64,000 bases of DNA from Nostoc cf. commune SO-36. Lineage in GTDB: Bacteria > Cyanobacteriota > Cyanobacteriia > Cyanobacteriales > Nostocaceae. The stretch is from positions 5,206,501-5,270,500 of the forward strand of contig NZ_AP025732.1 in the NCBI RefSeq assembly GCF_023734775.1. Reading direction: 5' to 3'. Numbering within the stretch: position 1 is the stretch's first letter; the number at the start of each line of letters is the position of its first letter. Made by a program: the position numbers and the translations under genes. The notes under the pieces were generated by a model. The model did no database searches and was not told where the DNA came from. It worked only from the letters and a program-made list of their open reading frames with translations. Positions 8,698 through 18,526 of this stretch are shown piece after piece.

Positions 8698-10353
8698 ATG
8701 CGCCATCTCAAATTTGCTCCGAGTTGGTTGCGATTTTTAATTATTTTCTTATTGGCGATGGGTATATTGTTTCGCTTTTCTAATCTTGATGGCAAAGTTT
8801 ATTGGCATGATGAAACTTATGCCTCATTGCGGATTTCTGGTTACACAATTAATGAAGCAAAACGGCAACTTTTTAATAATCGTGTCATTGGTAGGGAGAG
8901 TTTTGCCCAGTTTCAAGGTGCAAACTCAGAAAATAGCTTGAATGACACAATTATGTCTTTGGCAAAACAAGATTCTCAGCATCCACCGTTGTATTACATA
9001 ATAGCCAGATTGTGGATGGAAATCTTTGGTAATTCGGTGACGGCGATTAGAAGTTTATCCGCATGTATTAGTTTGCTAGTTTTTCCTTGTGTTTATTGGC
9101 TATGTCGAGAATTATTTAATGTACCATTATCGGTTCCTGGTGTAGCGATCGCACTCATGGCAATCTCTCCAATTCAGCTAGTATACGCCCAAGAAGCACA
9201 AGAATATATTCTTTGGTTAGTCACGATCTTACTATCTGGTGCGTCTCTGCTGAGAGCAATGCGACTACAAGATGAGCTAGCAAAAGAACGACAACGACCA
9301 GATTTATTCGCTATCTGGAGCATTTATGCAGTAACTTTGACTATCAGCCTTTATACATTTATTTGGAGTGCATTTGTAGCACTTGCTCATGGAATTTATG
9401 TGATGATTACTGCCAAATTTAAGTTTACTGAAACTGTTAGGACTTATCTGTTGGCATCATTAGTATCTTTTTTAGCCTTCATACCTTGGATAACAGTTGT
9501 AATTGGTGACTTCTTTCAATTTTTGATTTCAGCAGATAAAACAACCGCGCAGCCACCTTTAATACCTATATTTCCATTTTTGCTAATGCAGTTAATCCGG
9601 ATATTTTTTGATATTAACCTAAGTCTAGAAAACACCTTAAACTATTTAATTGCAACACTTTTCTTGATTTTGGTGGGATATTCAATTTATTTTCTTTGTC
9701 AGACAACTAACTATAAAGTCTGGTTTTTTATCATCACATTGATTGTAGTCCCAGCACTACCACTAATAATGCCCGATTTAATTGCTGGGGGTATACGAGC
9801 ATCTACCGAACCGTATTTAATACCATCTTATTTAGGAATTCAAGTGGCTGTTGCTCATCTACTAGCTACGCAACTTTATAATGGAAGCGGATCACGCCGG
9901 AATATCTGGCATATAATCATGGCATTAGTAATTGTTTGTGGTCTGATTTCTTTTAAAGTGAGTTCCCAGGCAGAAACTTGGTGGAATAAGGGTATGAACT
10001 ATGGAAATCCACAAGTTGCCCAAATAATCAACCAGAGTAATCGCCCACTTTTGATTAGTGATGCTTTAGGCAACAATTATGGGAATGTCTTTTCTCTAAG
10101 TTATCTTTTAGAACCAAAAGTGCGATTTTTGTTGGTGAATAATCAAAAAACTCCCAAAATTCCTAATGGTTTTACTGATATTTTTTTATTCAATCCTTCA
10201 GACACTTGGCGCGAAACAATAGAAAACAAGTATAAATTAAAGACAGATATTGTTTATAGTGATAACTATTATTCATTATGGAAATTGGCTAAACCTCGTA
10301 AGTTACGCCAACGTAATATCTCACCTAATAATAAATTAGCTGCTGGTTTATAG
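8698..10353 (+). CDS. GT39-family membrane glycosyltransferase
   Basis: A 551-residue polytopic protein with an N-terminal helix, an early acidic segment (VYWHDETYASLR), DSQHPPLYY and about eleven further hydrophobic segments, then a soluble C-terminal domain. This is the layout of ArnT/PMT-type glycosyltransferases, which move sugars from polyprenyl phosphate onto acceptors on the outer face of the membrane. ATG at 8698 with AAGGAAG nine bases upstream was preferred over the in-frame TTG at 8692. Acceptor and donor are not predictable. Confidence 0.75.
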   Translation: MRHLKFAPSWLRFLIIFLLAMGILFRFSNLDGKVYWHDETYASLRISGYTINEAKRQLFNNRVIGRESFAQFQGANSENSLNDTIMSLAKQDSQHPPLYYIIARLWMEIFGNSVTAIRSLSACISLLVFPCVYWLCRELFNVPLSVPGVAIALMAISPIQLVYAQEAQEYILWLVTILLSGASLLRAMRLQDELAKERQRPDLFAIWSIYAVTLTISLYTFIWSAFVALAHGIYVMITAKFKFTETVRTYLLASLVSFLAFIPWITVVIGDFFQFLISADKTTAQPPLIPIFPFLLMQLIRIFFDINLSLENTLNYLIATLFLILVGYSIYFLCQTTNYKVWFFIITLIVVPALPLIMPDLIAGGIRASTEPYLIPSYLGIQVAVAHLLATQLYNGSGSRRNIWHIIMALVIVCGLISFKVSSQAETWWNKGMNYGNPQVAQIINQSNRPLLISDALGNNYGNVFSLSYLLEPKVRFLLVNNQKTPKIPNGFTDIFLFNPSDTWRETIENKYKLKTDIVYSDNYYSLWKLAKPRKLRQRNISPNNKLAAGL

Positions 10354-10657
10354 TGTGGTAATTTACATATTGTATTTTATATTTGATGCAAAAAAATAAA
10401 AAGTAATTATAAGTAGAGATCAAATTTTGTATTATTTCATAGTTAAATATTAATCTATGTGTTTTTAACTACATAGAGCAATACTTAAAATAGTCATCAT
10501 CTTTTATAAGATATTCAAATATTTGTTTTCTTAAGATCAGCTAAAAATAGCGAAAATAAATCTTAAACAGATTCTCATCGGAAATTAATTTAAGTGGTGG
10601 TACGATGCTTTAAATTGTCCTTTGAGATGAATTCAATGATTCATTGAAAGGTGTTCT
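10354..10657. other. A+T-rich intergenic region
   Basis: About 300 bases of A+T-rich sequence with no ORF, repeat family or RNA that I can recognise. It likely holds the promoter of the DUF4079 gene; AAGGTGTTCT precedes that gene's ATG. Confidence 0.4.
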
Positions 10658-11368
10658 ATGCAGATAACAGATTTTCTTGGGCTTTTACATCCTGCGATCG
10701 CAGTTATATTTGTGTTTCCACTCATCGGTACAGTGGTTAACTTTGCTTGGCAAACACGCCAACGCAGATTGCAAATTTTAGCCGGGAATAAGAGCAAGAT
10801 TCCTCCAGTGGTGGGTGGAGAACATAAGCAGTTAGGTGAAAGGCTCACAAGTGCAGTTGTCGGATTAACTTTAATTGGATTAAGCTACCCTATTGGCAAA
10901 AATATTATCACAAATCAATTGTGGAATAAAACACCTTTTCAAGTTATTTTTATCCTGTTACTATTTGCTGCGACTATTGCCTCTTTAGTATTTCTTTTTC
11001 GGGCAAAGCAGCGCTTGTGGCGAGTAGTTTTTGCAACTTTAGCTGGTGCAGGTTTAGTTATTTTAGGCTGTCAAGATGGAGTATACCGCCGTACCAATGA
11101 GTGGTATTGGTCACATTATTATATTGGTATTACCGCAGCACTACTGATGATTTTTTCATTAGCAATTGTTCAAGACATTTATCAAGATAAGTCCAATCGC
11201 TGGCGTATTATCCATACAATTTTAAACTGCATTGCTTTGCTGCTATTTATTGGACAAGGCATGACAGGGACACGAGACTTATTAGAAATTCCCTTAAGTT
11301 GGCAAGAACCATATATTTATCAGTGTGATTTTGCTAAGAAAACTTGTCCAATGTCAAATCCTAAGTAA
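10658..11368 (+). CDS. DUF4079 family membrane protein
   Basis: A 236-residue integral membrane protein resembling the cyanobacterial/plastid DUF4079 family, with about seven hydrophobic helices. The start (DFLGLLHPAIAV...PLIGTVVNFAWQTRQRR) and the histidines in LLHP and WSHYYIG are typical; haem coordination has been suggested for such cytochrome-like folds but is not shown here. The C-terminus has a Cys pair (CDFAKKTC) that could form a disulfide. Function is unknown, and neighbours give no help. Confidence 0.65.
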   Translation: MQITDFLGLLHPAIAVIFVFPLIGTVVNFAWQTRQRRLQILAGNKSKIPPVVGGEHKQLGERLTSAVVGLTLIGLSYPIGKNIITNQLWNKTPFQVIFILLLFAATIASLVFLFRAKQRLWRVVFATLAGAGLVILGCQDGVYRRTNEWYWSHYYIGITAALLMIFSLAIVQDIYQDKSNRWRIIHTILNCIALLLFIGQGMTGTRDLLEIPLSWQEPYIYQCDFAKKTCPMSNPK

Positions 11369-11447
11369 CAAAATAGGTAGAAATTTCTTGAACTGCCCTC
11401 TGTCCAATGTTCAACTATTATGAGAGCGTTTTAATTTACTTGGCTAA

Positions 11448-12626
11448 TCATTGCAGTGGTAAAGTTACAATTACTGTTGTGCCAACATTCTGCTCACTTT
11501 CTAATTGAATATGACCACCATGTAGCTCCACACATTTTTTAACTATAGTGAGTCCTAGCCCTGTTCCTTGAATTACACCCACATTGCTAGCGCGATAGAA
11601 AGTTTGAAATAGACGGCTTTGGTCTTTGAGAGGAATGCCCATGCCCTGATCTCTTACCTGGAAAGTTGCAAGCCTATCTTTGCAAATCAAATCAAACCAA
11701 ATAGTATGATTTTGAGGGGAATATTTGATGGCATTGGAAATCAAATTGGTTAAAATACAATTTAGTAAATCTTCATCCATTTGGGCTTGGGTCGATTCTC
11801 CTTGAAAAGTAAAGATAATGTTGTGCTGACTACCTGCATTGAGTTGGAGAATATCTATGAGTTCACTACAGAAATTTTCTAAATTTAAAAGTGTAGGATT
11901 ATATTCGAGTTTGGTTGCTTCGGTTTTACTCAAGAACAATATCTCATCTAAAAGATGAAGCATTTGGTTGATAGCATTTTGTATTCGATCAAAATATTTA
12001 GTTCTTCGGTCATTAGTTAGTTTATCGTTGTTGTATTCCAATATCTCTACAGCCGTCCGAATCGTCGTCATAGGGGTGCGAAACTCGTGGGAAACCATTG
12101 CTACAAAGTTCGACTTTAACTCGTTGAGTTCCTGTTCCTTTGCCAGCGCTTGACGGGTACGTTCTTCGCTCTCCCGTACTTGATTGAGAATTTCGCTCCT
12201 TTCAATGGCATAACGAATAGCACGCACTAAGCGTTGTATAGTAATCTGATCTTTAACTAAATAGTCTTGTGCGCCTTCTGCTAATGCTTGCAGTGCTAAA
12301 TCTTCATCATCAAGACCTGTTAACACCACAACTGGGATATCAGGCACTACTGCCTGATATTCTTTTAACGTGTCCAATCCAATAGAGTCTGGGAGGCTGA
12401 GGTCTAGCAAAACTAGGTCGAATCTGCGTTGACTTCGACTCACTACCTGAGAATTATCAAGGTTGGATGTAGAATTTTCCCTGCTAGCCTCTATTGCCTC
12501 AGATAGCCGTTCAACATGTAACATCTGCCATTGTTCTTGATGTGCATGTAAAAATATCTGGTGCAGCAGATAGGCATCACTGGCACTATCTTCTACTAAT
12601 AGAATGTGAATGGTGAGTTTTTCCAT
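11448..12626 (-). CDS. receiver-histidine kinase hybrid
   Basis: A 392-residue protein with an N-terminal receiver domain (ILLVEDSASDAYL; phospho-acceptor region FDLVLLDLSLPD; VLTGLDD; LVKDQ), a short coiled linker, a HisKA dimerisation domain (FVAMVSHEFRTPMTTIR, phospho-accepting His) and a HATPase domain with N box (LISNAIKYSP), DQGMGIP and GTGLGLTIVKKC. It is cytosolic, with no membrane segment or sensor domain, so it is probably driven by a partner. The order receiver-then-kinase is common among cyanobacterial hybrid kinases. A receiver remnant sits directly upstream on the same strand, suggesting a former response-regulator partner. Confidence 0.9.
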   Translation of the reverse strand: MEKLTIHILLVEDSASDAYLLHQIFLHAHQEQWQMLHVERLSEAIEASRENSTSNLDNSQVVSRSQRRFDLVLLDLSLPDSIGLDTLKEYQAVVPDIPVVVLTGLDDEDLALQALAEGAQDYLVKDQITIQRLVRAIRYAIERSEILNQVRESEERTRQALAKEQELNELKSNFVAMVSHEFRTPMTTIRTAVEILEYNNDKLTNDRRTKYFDRIQNAINQMLHLLDEILFLSKTEATKLEYNPTLLNLENFCSELIDILQLNAGSQHNIIFTFQGESTQAQMDEDLLNCILTNLISNAIKYSPQNHTIWFDLICKDRLATFQVRDQGMGIPLKDQSRLFQTFYRASNVGVIQGTGLGLTIVKKCVELHGGHIQLESEQNVGTTVIVTLPLQ

Positions 12627-12675
12627 AGTACAGGGTTATATCAATTTGCTAGACAATTACCTGATTTTCTATTTC

Positions 12676-12870
12676 TTAGACAGGGATTAATTTTCTGGTT
12701 TTGTAAGCAAAAATTGAAATTTCCAACCCAATTACTTTTTTAGTAATCTTGCTGCTACCATCTTCAACCCAGTGGAAGTTGTTGGTGATTTGAGTATTTA
12801 AAAAGCCTTTAATGGTTAAGTTAGCATCACTAGGAGAGTCTTCAATTAGCAAAACTTCAATCGATCGCAA
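12676..12870 (-). pseudogene. truncated response-regulator receiver domain
   Basis: Forty residues match the start of an Rcp1-like receiver (IEVLLIEDSPSDANLT, then NFHWVEDG) and then the homology stops abruptly; the remaining 25 residues are unrelated and the frame ends. The phospho-acceptor Asp, Thr and Lys positions are missing, so it cannot work as a receiver. The start is a TTG and no ATG is available. It lies 50 bp upstream of the hybrid kinase, of which it was probably the partner. Confidence 0.7.
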
Positions 12871-12914
12871 TGTCTGACGGTTAGTCAGGCAGGTATTAAG
12901 AGGTTATTAAGCTG

Positions 12915-12938
12915 ATCTTTAGTATATATACTAAAGAT
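12915..12938. repeat. perfect 24-bp palindrome
   Basis: The half-site ATCTTTAGTATA is followed directly by its exact reverse complement. It sits between the PBP2 gene's 3' end and the receiver remnant's 5' end. It could be an operator, a cruciform or an element remnant; nothing in the sequence decides. Confidence 0.7.
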
Positions 12939-13091
12939 ACCTTAATTTGTGTTTAAGGTAAAAAAAATACTGTTCTTATGCTCAGTTGTCACTCAGCCCA
13001 GATGCGACCACCATGCCGTGCCGGTAGCTTGCTTCTCCGTAGGAGTATGCGGTTGGTTTCTCAACCTCCTCAAAATTAATGGGACAAAGCA

Positions 13092-14933
13092 TTAATCTCC
13101 AGTGCCATGTCCTGAACTCTGAGTTTTAGCTTCTGATGGCTCAGGCTGAGGTTTTTGATACCTACCTGGATACTTGTGCTGAAAATAAGCTTCTAGTACT
13201 TGTAAAACCATTGGCCCGCAAATAGTACCACCATGTTCGCCGGAGTTTTCCCCAAAGGCCACAACTACAATTTCCGGCTTATTACTGGGGGCATAAGCAC
13301 CAAACCAAGTATGATTTGGGCGACCAACACCAGCTTCAGCAGTGCCACTCTTCCCAGATGCTGGGGCAATTGTCGGCACATCTAAGCGCTTACCAGTACC
13401 CTCACTCACTACCCTCCGCAGTCCGTCGCGGAGAACTTTAATAGTTGTCGGCTTCATATTTAAGGATTCTCGCCAACTTTTTGCTTCTTCGTTGTCTTTA
13501 AGCAAATGCGGCTGAACTCGATACCCACCATTAGCAGGAACAGAAAACATAATCGCCGATTGCAGAGGTGTTACTTGCAAAGCGCCTTGACCAATTGACA
13601 TATTAATAGTGTCGCCTACACTCCAAGGTGTTTTTAAAACTCTCTGCTTCCATGTTTCATCTGGAACCAAACCTTTTGATTCTTCGCCCTGAAATTCAAT
13701 GCCAGTTCTTTGACCAAACCCGTATTTGCGACTCCATTCGATTAAAGTTGGGCCACCGACTTTCCTACCAACTTGATAGAAGAAAGTATCACTACTCATA
13801 GCCATTGCTCTGGGAAATCCTAATGGCCCAAATCCGGCGTGGTTCCACTCACCAAAAGTCACGCCACCAACGGTAAGAGAACCGAAGGTTTGTAATATTG
13901 TATCAGGGGAGAATTCACCTGATTCTAGTCCGGCTGTTGTGGTGACAATTTTGAACGTACTGGCGGGTGGAAAGCCACTTAGGGCACGGTTGACTAAGGG
14001 ATGATCTTTCCCTTGTACGCTTTCCCAATCTTTCTGGGAGAGTTTTTGTTTAGAGAAGATATTCGGGTCAAAGGTGGGGTAAGATACCAAAGCTAAAACA
14101 GCACCATTATTCGGATCAATTGCGGCGATCGCACCTCGATGATTTCCCAAAGCTTTTTCTGCTGCTTTTTGCACATCCAAATCTAGGGTTAGGTGTAAAT
14201 CGTTACCAGCTTTTGCTTGTTTCTCTCCTAAAACTCGGATTGGTCTACCCGCACCATCTACTTCCACCTGCTGACCGCCCCATTCACCCCGCAGCATTTT
14301 CTCGTAAGCCTTTTCCACCCCCATTTGGCCGATTACATCTCCCAATCGGTAGCCATCCTGCTTTTTGTCCTTTAACTGGTCGGCGGTCAACTCTCGCGTA
14401 TAACCTAGTACATGGGCTAAGTCCTTGCCGTGGGGATAATAACGCACAGAATCTGTATTAATTTCTACTTCTGGCAGTTCATTTTTATACTCCTTTAATG
14501 CCGTGATTTCTGCTTCATTTAAATCACGAGCAACCCGAATGAGTGAAGAAGAATTAACACCTGCTTGTTCTAATTTCTTTTCCATCTCATCTTGGGGAAT
14601 ATTAAGAATTTGCGCTAGACGCGGGCCAACCATAGACCACGAAGGCTTAGTATGTGCCATCGGCCACAAATATACAGAGCTAGGATAGCGAGTACTAGCT
14701 AAAAGTTTGCCATTTCGGTCAAAAATATTACCTCGTTCTGGTTGTTTAAGAATCATCCGAATTCGGTTCGCTTCGGCTCGTTCTCGAAGTTTTGGCCCTT
14801 CAACAATTTGCAAATATGCCAAACGAGCCTCAATACCAGCGAGCATTAATAGCGTAAATACGATTAAAAATATTGATTGGAAACCACGTCCAACGGTACG
14901 TGTATCTTTTTTGCTACCAATTGATGGAAACAT
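13092..14933 (-). CDS. mrdA: penicillin-binding protein 2 (elongasome transpeptidase)
   Basis: A 613-residue class B PBP that cross-links peptidoglycan during side-wall growth. Order: a short cytosolic tail, one membrane anchor (IFLIVFTLLMLAGIEARL), the PBP dimerisation domain with RGNIFDRNG, then a transpeptidase domain with SxxK (ASTFK), the second motif in AMSSDTFFYQVG and KSGTAE as the KTG box. The proline-rich C-terminal tail is usual. ATG at 14933 is preferred to the upstream in-frame TTG at 14939. It stands alone, diverging from potA across a 50-bp gap, so the two promoters must overlap. Confidence 0.93.
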   Translation of the reverse strand: MFPSIGSKKDTRTVGRGFQSIFLIVFTLLMLAGIEARLAYLQIVEGPKLRERAEANRIRMILKQPERGNIFDRNGKLLASTRYPSSVYLWPMAHTKPSWSMVGPRLAQILNIPQDEMEKKLEQAGVNSSSLIRVARDLNEAEITALKEYKNELPEVEINTDSVRYYPHGKDLAHVLGYTRELTADQLKDKKQDGYRLGDVIGQMGVEKAYEKMLRGEWGGQQVEVDGAGRPIRVLGEKQAKAGNDLHLTLDLDVQKAAEKALGNHRGAIAAIDPNNGAVLALVSYPTFDPNIFSKQKLSQKDWESVQGKDHPLVNRALSGFPPASTFKIVTTTAGLESGEFSPDTILQTFGSLTVGGVTFGEWNHAGFGPLGFPRAMAMSSDTFFYQVGRKVGGPTLIEWSRKYGFGQRTGIEFQGEESKGLVPDETWKQRVLKTPWSVGDTINMSIGQGALQVTPLQSAIMFSVPANGGYRVQPHLLKDNEEAKSWRESLNMKPTTIKVLRDGLRRVVSEGTGKRLDVPTIAPASGKSGTAEAGVGRPNHTWFGAYAPSNKPEIVVVAFGENSGEHGGTICGPMVLQVLEAYFQHKYPGRYQKPQPEPSEAKTQSSGHGTGD

Positions 14934-14983
14934 AAGCAATAATTGACAAAATAACGTAAGATCACGGCATTCTACGGAAGATT

Positions 14984-16111
14984 ATGGCTCAAATTGTCAT
15001 GCAGAATCAGAGGGGGATAACAACTTTTCAGCCACTTGATGTTGAACTGCGTAATGTCTTCAAGTTTTTTAACCAAGAACCAGCAGTCAATGGAATCGAT
15101 TTGGATGTCAGACAAGGAGAATTTTTTAGCATTTTAGGCCCCTCCGGTTGTGGTAAAACAACAACGCTGCGCTTAATAGCTGGCTTTGAAATCGCTGACG
15201 CTGGCAAGGTGCTAATTCAGGGTCAATCTATGACTAATGTGCCGCCTTACCGCCGACCCGTCAATACTGTATTTCAAAGTTACGCCCTATTTAACCACCT
15301 GAATGTCTGGAATAACATCGCCTTCGGACTGCGGTTAAAAAAAATACCCAAATCGAAAATTGAAGCTAGAGTCCAAGAAGCGTTAAAACTCGTGAAAATG
15401 GAAAGTTTGCGATCGCGCTTTCCCAATCAACTTTCTGGTGGCCAACAGCAACGGGTCGCCTTAGCAAGGGCTTTAGTCAACCGTCCTACTGTTGTATTAC
15501 TGGATGAACCTTTAGGGGCGTTAGATTTAAAACTACGTAAAGAGATGCAGGTTGAGTTATCAAATTTACACAAAGACTTGGGAGTGACCTTTGTGATGGT
15601 GACACACGACCAAGAAGAGGCATTGTCTTTGAGCGATCGCATTGCCGTGATGAACCAAGGCAAAATTGAACAAGTTGGCACTCCCAGCCAAATTTACGAA
15701 CGTCCCCAGACATCCTTTGTTGCTGATTTTATTGGCGATACTAATTTATTTAGCGGTGAAATCGCCGAGGTAGACTCCTCTAATGTGCGAATTTCAACGA
15801 AAACAGGACTTTCAATTGTCATTAGCCGGGCTGAAGATACACCAACTGAATTATCACAAGCGGTGGTAGTTTGCGTGCGTCCAGAGAAAATACAGCTTTC
15901 ACTTTATCCACCCAATTTGCCAGCTAACTGCTTTGAAGGACGGCTGATCAACGTTATGTATTTGGGCACACACGTTAATTATGTTATGGAATTAACAAAT
16001 GGTATTAGCATCAATGTCTTACAACCTAATACTTTTGGAATTTTGCCAGACCGCGACACGCCTATCTACGCTTGGTGGGCAGAAAGTGATTGTTTAGCTA
16101 TTACTCAATAA
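14984..16111 (+). CDS. potA: PotA-like ABC transporter ATP-binding protein
   Basis: A 375-residue ABC ATPase of the spermidine/putrescine (PotA/FbpC/CysA) group. Walker [10 protein letters not shown] at residues 52-60, Q-loop FQSYALF, signature LSGGQQQR, Walker [14 protein letters not shown]-loop VTHDQEEA, then a C-terminal TOBE domain ([11 protein letters not shown]). Polyamine import is the family assignment, but no permease or binding-protein gene is adjacent, so substrate is inferred. Partner genes must lie elsewhere. The short gap to mrdA suggests divergent promoters. Confidence 0.8.
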   Translation: MAQIVMQNQRGITTFQPLDVELRNVFKFFNQEPAVNGIDLDVRQGEFFSILGPSGCGKTTTLRLIAGFEIADAGKVLIQGQSMTNVPPYRRPVNTVFQSYALFNHLNVWNNIAFGLRLKKIPKSKIEARVQEALKLVKMESLRSRFPNQLSGGQQQRVALARALVNRPTVVLLDEPLGALDLKLRKEMQVELSNLHKDLGVTFVMVTHDQEEALSLSDRIAVMNQGKIEQVGTPSQIYERPQTSFVADFIGDTNLFSGEIAEVDSSNVRISTKTGLSIVISRAEDTPTELSQAVVVCVRPEKIQLSLYPPNLPANCFEGRLINVMYLGTHVNYVMELTNGISINVLQPNTFGILPDRDTPIYAWWAESDCLAITQ

Positions 16112-16144
16112 CAATCTGCACGAAACCAAGAAACCAATCACTAT

Positions 16145-16381
16145 ATGGCGAGTAAAGGTGTAAAAGCTAGATTTAAGCTCCCGACAACAATTATAATTAC
16201 CATGACTCGTGTAGATGCTAGCGATCGCATGAATACTCTTTTTACAGAAACCGCAGCTCCTATTACAGAGGTAAAAGAGACTAGCGATTTCACGGAACAC
16301 GATCTAGCTGAACGTCAACAGCGTATCAATGAAGAACTATTTCAACGCATACATCAATTGATTGCAGAAGATGCAGATTAG
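16145..16381 (+). CDS. small hypothetical protein whose stop codon lies in a MITE-like element
   Basis: An ORF of 78 codons, with an alternative in-frame ATG at 16202 that would give 59. The C-terminal part is acidic and helical (DLAERQQRINEELFQRIHQL). No clear Shine-Dalgarno stands before either ATG and I recognise no family. The TAG stop is formed by the first three bases of the inverted-repeat element at 16379-16470, so the original gene may have been longer. It follows potA by 33 bp on the same strand. Coding status is uncertain. Confidence 0.35.
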   Translation: MASKGVKARFKLPTTIIITMTRVDASDRMNTLFTETAAPITEVKETSDFTEHDLAERQQRINEELFQRIHQLIAEDAD

Positions 16382-16470
16382 ACATCTCCGAAAATGAATG
16401 TAGAGACATAGCAGTGCTAAGTCTCTACAAGGATTCTGGATAACGCATATTTAATTTCTGGAGATGTCTA
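16379..16470. mobile_element. MITE-like element, family 1 copy A (92 bp)
   Basis: Perfect 11-bp terminal inverted repeats, TAGACATCTCC at 16379-16389 and GGAGATGTCTA at 16460-16470, beginning and ending with TA as expected for TA-target insertion. Inside is a hairpin around GTAGAGACATAGCAGTGCT. Copies B (37188-37379) and C (38534-38616) share termini and core. No transposase is encoded; mobilisation in trans by an IS630/Tc1-like enzyme is an inference from the TA ends. Confidence 0.75.
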
Positions 16471-17030
16471 TTGGAAATTAAACCACTACAGTACTCTGCT
16501 TAGGGAGTTACAGCAGTTTTCGATCAAACCCACCACAAAATAAATCCTAAAACAAAGCCCAGTGTTGCTTTCAGTACTTTTATCTGTGGCACGTTTGATT
16601 GCAATTTGCTGTAAGTTGCCATATATACCAAGTACTTACTCATTTTTTTGTAACATAAAATACAAGCAAAGCTTAGTTGCGTTTAGGACTTCCACCACTT
16701 TTTTGTGAGGCTGCACCAAATGTGTGAGATTTTTCAAATGGCATTCAAGTTTTGGATCATAGCCTTGGGGTGCTAACGCTATATACTCAGTATCCATCAT
16801 GCTGAGGTTATGAATTTCAGCTAGGGTGTAATAGCGCAAATATTCCTTAAGTCTAAACTAAAGCTTACTAAAAGAATGAGGTTTTAATTTACCAAGTCAT
16901 TGAGAATATACGAGATCCCATTCATTAATCTCCAAATTCTTAAACTTATAAATTGATTATTGCTGATTAGCCATGATTTGCATGTAATTAGTGCATGAAA
17001 GTTACAAAAGTATTCATCACGGAGTAGATA
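16471..17030. other. intergenic region without a supported gene
   Basis: About 560 bases after the MITE. One 67-codon frame on the minus strand (16636-16839) has no recognisable motif and no good start context, so I do not call it. The stretch before 17031 is A+T-rich, with ACGGAGTAGATA just before the oxidoreductase ATG; the promoter for that gene should lie here. Confidence 0.4.
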
Positions 17031-18149
17031 ATGATTGCTACAAATGGTAAACGCAAAATTCGTTACGCAGTTGTTGGTTTAGGTTGGTTTGCCCAAGAAG
17101 CTGCCTTACCTTCCTTTGCCCACGCTGACAACTCAGAATTAGTGGCACTGGTTTCAGATGACCCTACTAAAAACGAAGAACTGAGCAAAAAGTATAGTAT
17201 AGAGCATACTTACTCTTACGAGGAGTATGAGGACTGTCTAGCAAGTGGCGAGATTGATGCAGTTTATATTGCGCTGCCGAATCACTTGCATTGTGACTTC
17301 ACTGTGCGGGCTGCTAATCAGGCAATTCATATATTATGTGAAAAGCCGATGGCAGTCACAGAAGAAGACTGTGAGGCAATGATTAAAGCTGCCAATGATA
17401 ATAATGTGAAGCTGATGATTGCCTATCGCTTACATTTAGAAGAAGCCAATTTACAAGCTGTGGAAATTGTCCGCTCAAAGCAAATTGGTGAACCACGAAT
17501 TTTCAACTCGATTTTTACTCAGCAAGTAGAAGGAGGCAATATTCGTTTACGAGATGTTACCGGTGGTGGAACACTCTATGATATTGGCATCTACTGCATT
17601 AATGCTGCACGTTATTTATTTCAAGATGAACCAATTGAAGTATTTGCTGTAGCTGCCAATAATGGAGAACAACGCTTCAGTGAAGTGGAAGAAATGGCTA
17701 GCGTCATCTTGCGTTTCCCGAATGAGCGATTGGCAACATTTACCTGTAGCTTTGGAGGTGCAAGTGTTTCAACCTATCAGATTATAGGTAATCAAGGTGA
17801 TTTACGAGTAAAACCTGCATATCCTTGGCAGGGAGAAATCAAGCATTATCTGACAATTAATGGTGAAACTCAAGAGCGTACCTTTGAGGATCACGATCAA
17901 CTAGCGGCTGAATTTACGTACTTCTCTGATTGTATTCTCGAAGATAAAGACCCAGAACCATCTGGGACAGAAGGCTTGATTGATGTTTCGATCATTCAAG
18001 CGCTTTACCAGTCAATTGAGACGCGTCAACCTGTGCAGATTCAAACTAGCGATCGCCATCAACGTCCAACATTGGATCAAACTATTGAGCGTCCTCCTAG
18101 TGACGAGAAGCCAGATTTGATTCATGCTGCTGCACCTTCTGGGCAATGA
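17031..18149 (+). CDS. Gfo/Idh/MocA family oxidoreductase
   Basis: A 372-residue NAD(P)-dependent sugar-type dehydrogenase. The N-terminal Rossmann fold has YAVVGLGWFAQEAALP (GxGxxA/G-like), IDAVYIALPNHLHCDF and the family lysine motif CEKPMAV; the C-terminal alpha/beta domain has GGGTLYDIGIYCINAARYLF. The family includes glucose-fructose oxidoreductase and inositol dehydrogenase; the substrate is not predictable. The last 30 residues are hydrophilic and poorly conserved. No signal peptide is seen, so it is cytosolic. It appears monocistronic. Confidence 0.85.
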   Translation: MIATNGKRKIRYAVVGLGWFAQEAALPSFAHADNSELVALVSDDPTKNEELSKKYSIEHTYSYEEYEDCLASGEIDAVYIALPNHLHCDFTVRAANQAIHILCEKPMAVTEEDCEAMIKAANDNNVKLMIAYRLHLEEANLQAVEIVRSKQIGEPRIFNSIFTQQVEGGNIRLRDVTGGGTLYDIGIYCINAARYLFQDEPIEVFAVAANNGEQRFSEVEEMASVILRFPNERLATFTCSFGGASVSTYQIIGNQGDLRVKPAYPWQGEIKHYLTINGETQERTFEDHDQLAAEFTYFSDCILEDKDPEPSGTEGLIDVSIIQALYQSIETRQPVQIQTSDRHQRPTLDQTIERPPSDEKPDLIHAAAPSGQ

Positions 18150-18298
18150 TTACTAATACTGATTCTTGGTGAAGTTGCACAAAATCAAGCTTGGTGAGAT
18201 AAAGAATGTACTAAGTGTATAATTATTGGATAATAGACACTTAGTACTAGTCATTTTGTAGCGATCGCTCAACAAAAATCTGACTTTTCACGGTATCT

Positions 18299-18376
18299 GG
18301 AAAACCTCTCTCTAAATCTCTCTCCTAAAAGGAGAGAGACTTTGAATTTTCCGCCTTCCCGCGACGAGTTGGGGGT
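18299..18376. repeat. dispersed Nostoc intergenic repeat
   Basis: CTCTCTCCTAAAAGGAGAGAG forms a hairpin within a longer block (ACCTCTCTCTAAATC..., GTTGGGGGTTAGGTT) that resembles the elements at 56970-57046 and 57123-57215. No coding potential is seen. Confidence 0.55.
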
Positions 18377-18446
18377 TAGGTTCTTGGTGGACTTTTCCAC
18401 ATAATGTGAAAAGTCAGAACAAAAAATACTCGCTATTCACAACATA

Positions 18447-18482
18447 ATATAAGGGCACAATATTATAGTTGTGCCCTTATAT
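18447..18482. terminator. bidirectional terminator-like hairpin
   Basis: A perfect 14-bp stem (ATATAAGGGCACAA at 18447-18460 with TTGTGCCCTTATAT at 18469-18482) and an 8-nt loop. On the plus strand it is followed by GTTTTTTATT. It lies 45 bp past the gdhA stop (minus strand) and about 300 bp past the oxidoreductase stop, between the two convergent genes. Confidence 0.75.
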
Positions 18483-18526
18483 GTTTTTTATTCAATTAAA
18501 AACTGCTGTCTATGTCCAAATAAATA

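Noticed and set aside
14984..16111. Complete polyamine ABC transporter operon
   Set aside because: Only the ATPase is present; neighbours are mrdA and a small ORF, not permeases.
16636..16839. 67-codon ORF on the minus strand between potA and the oxidoreductase
   Set aside because: No motif, no ribosome site; cannot be told from chance.
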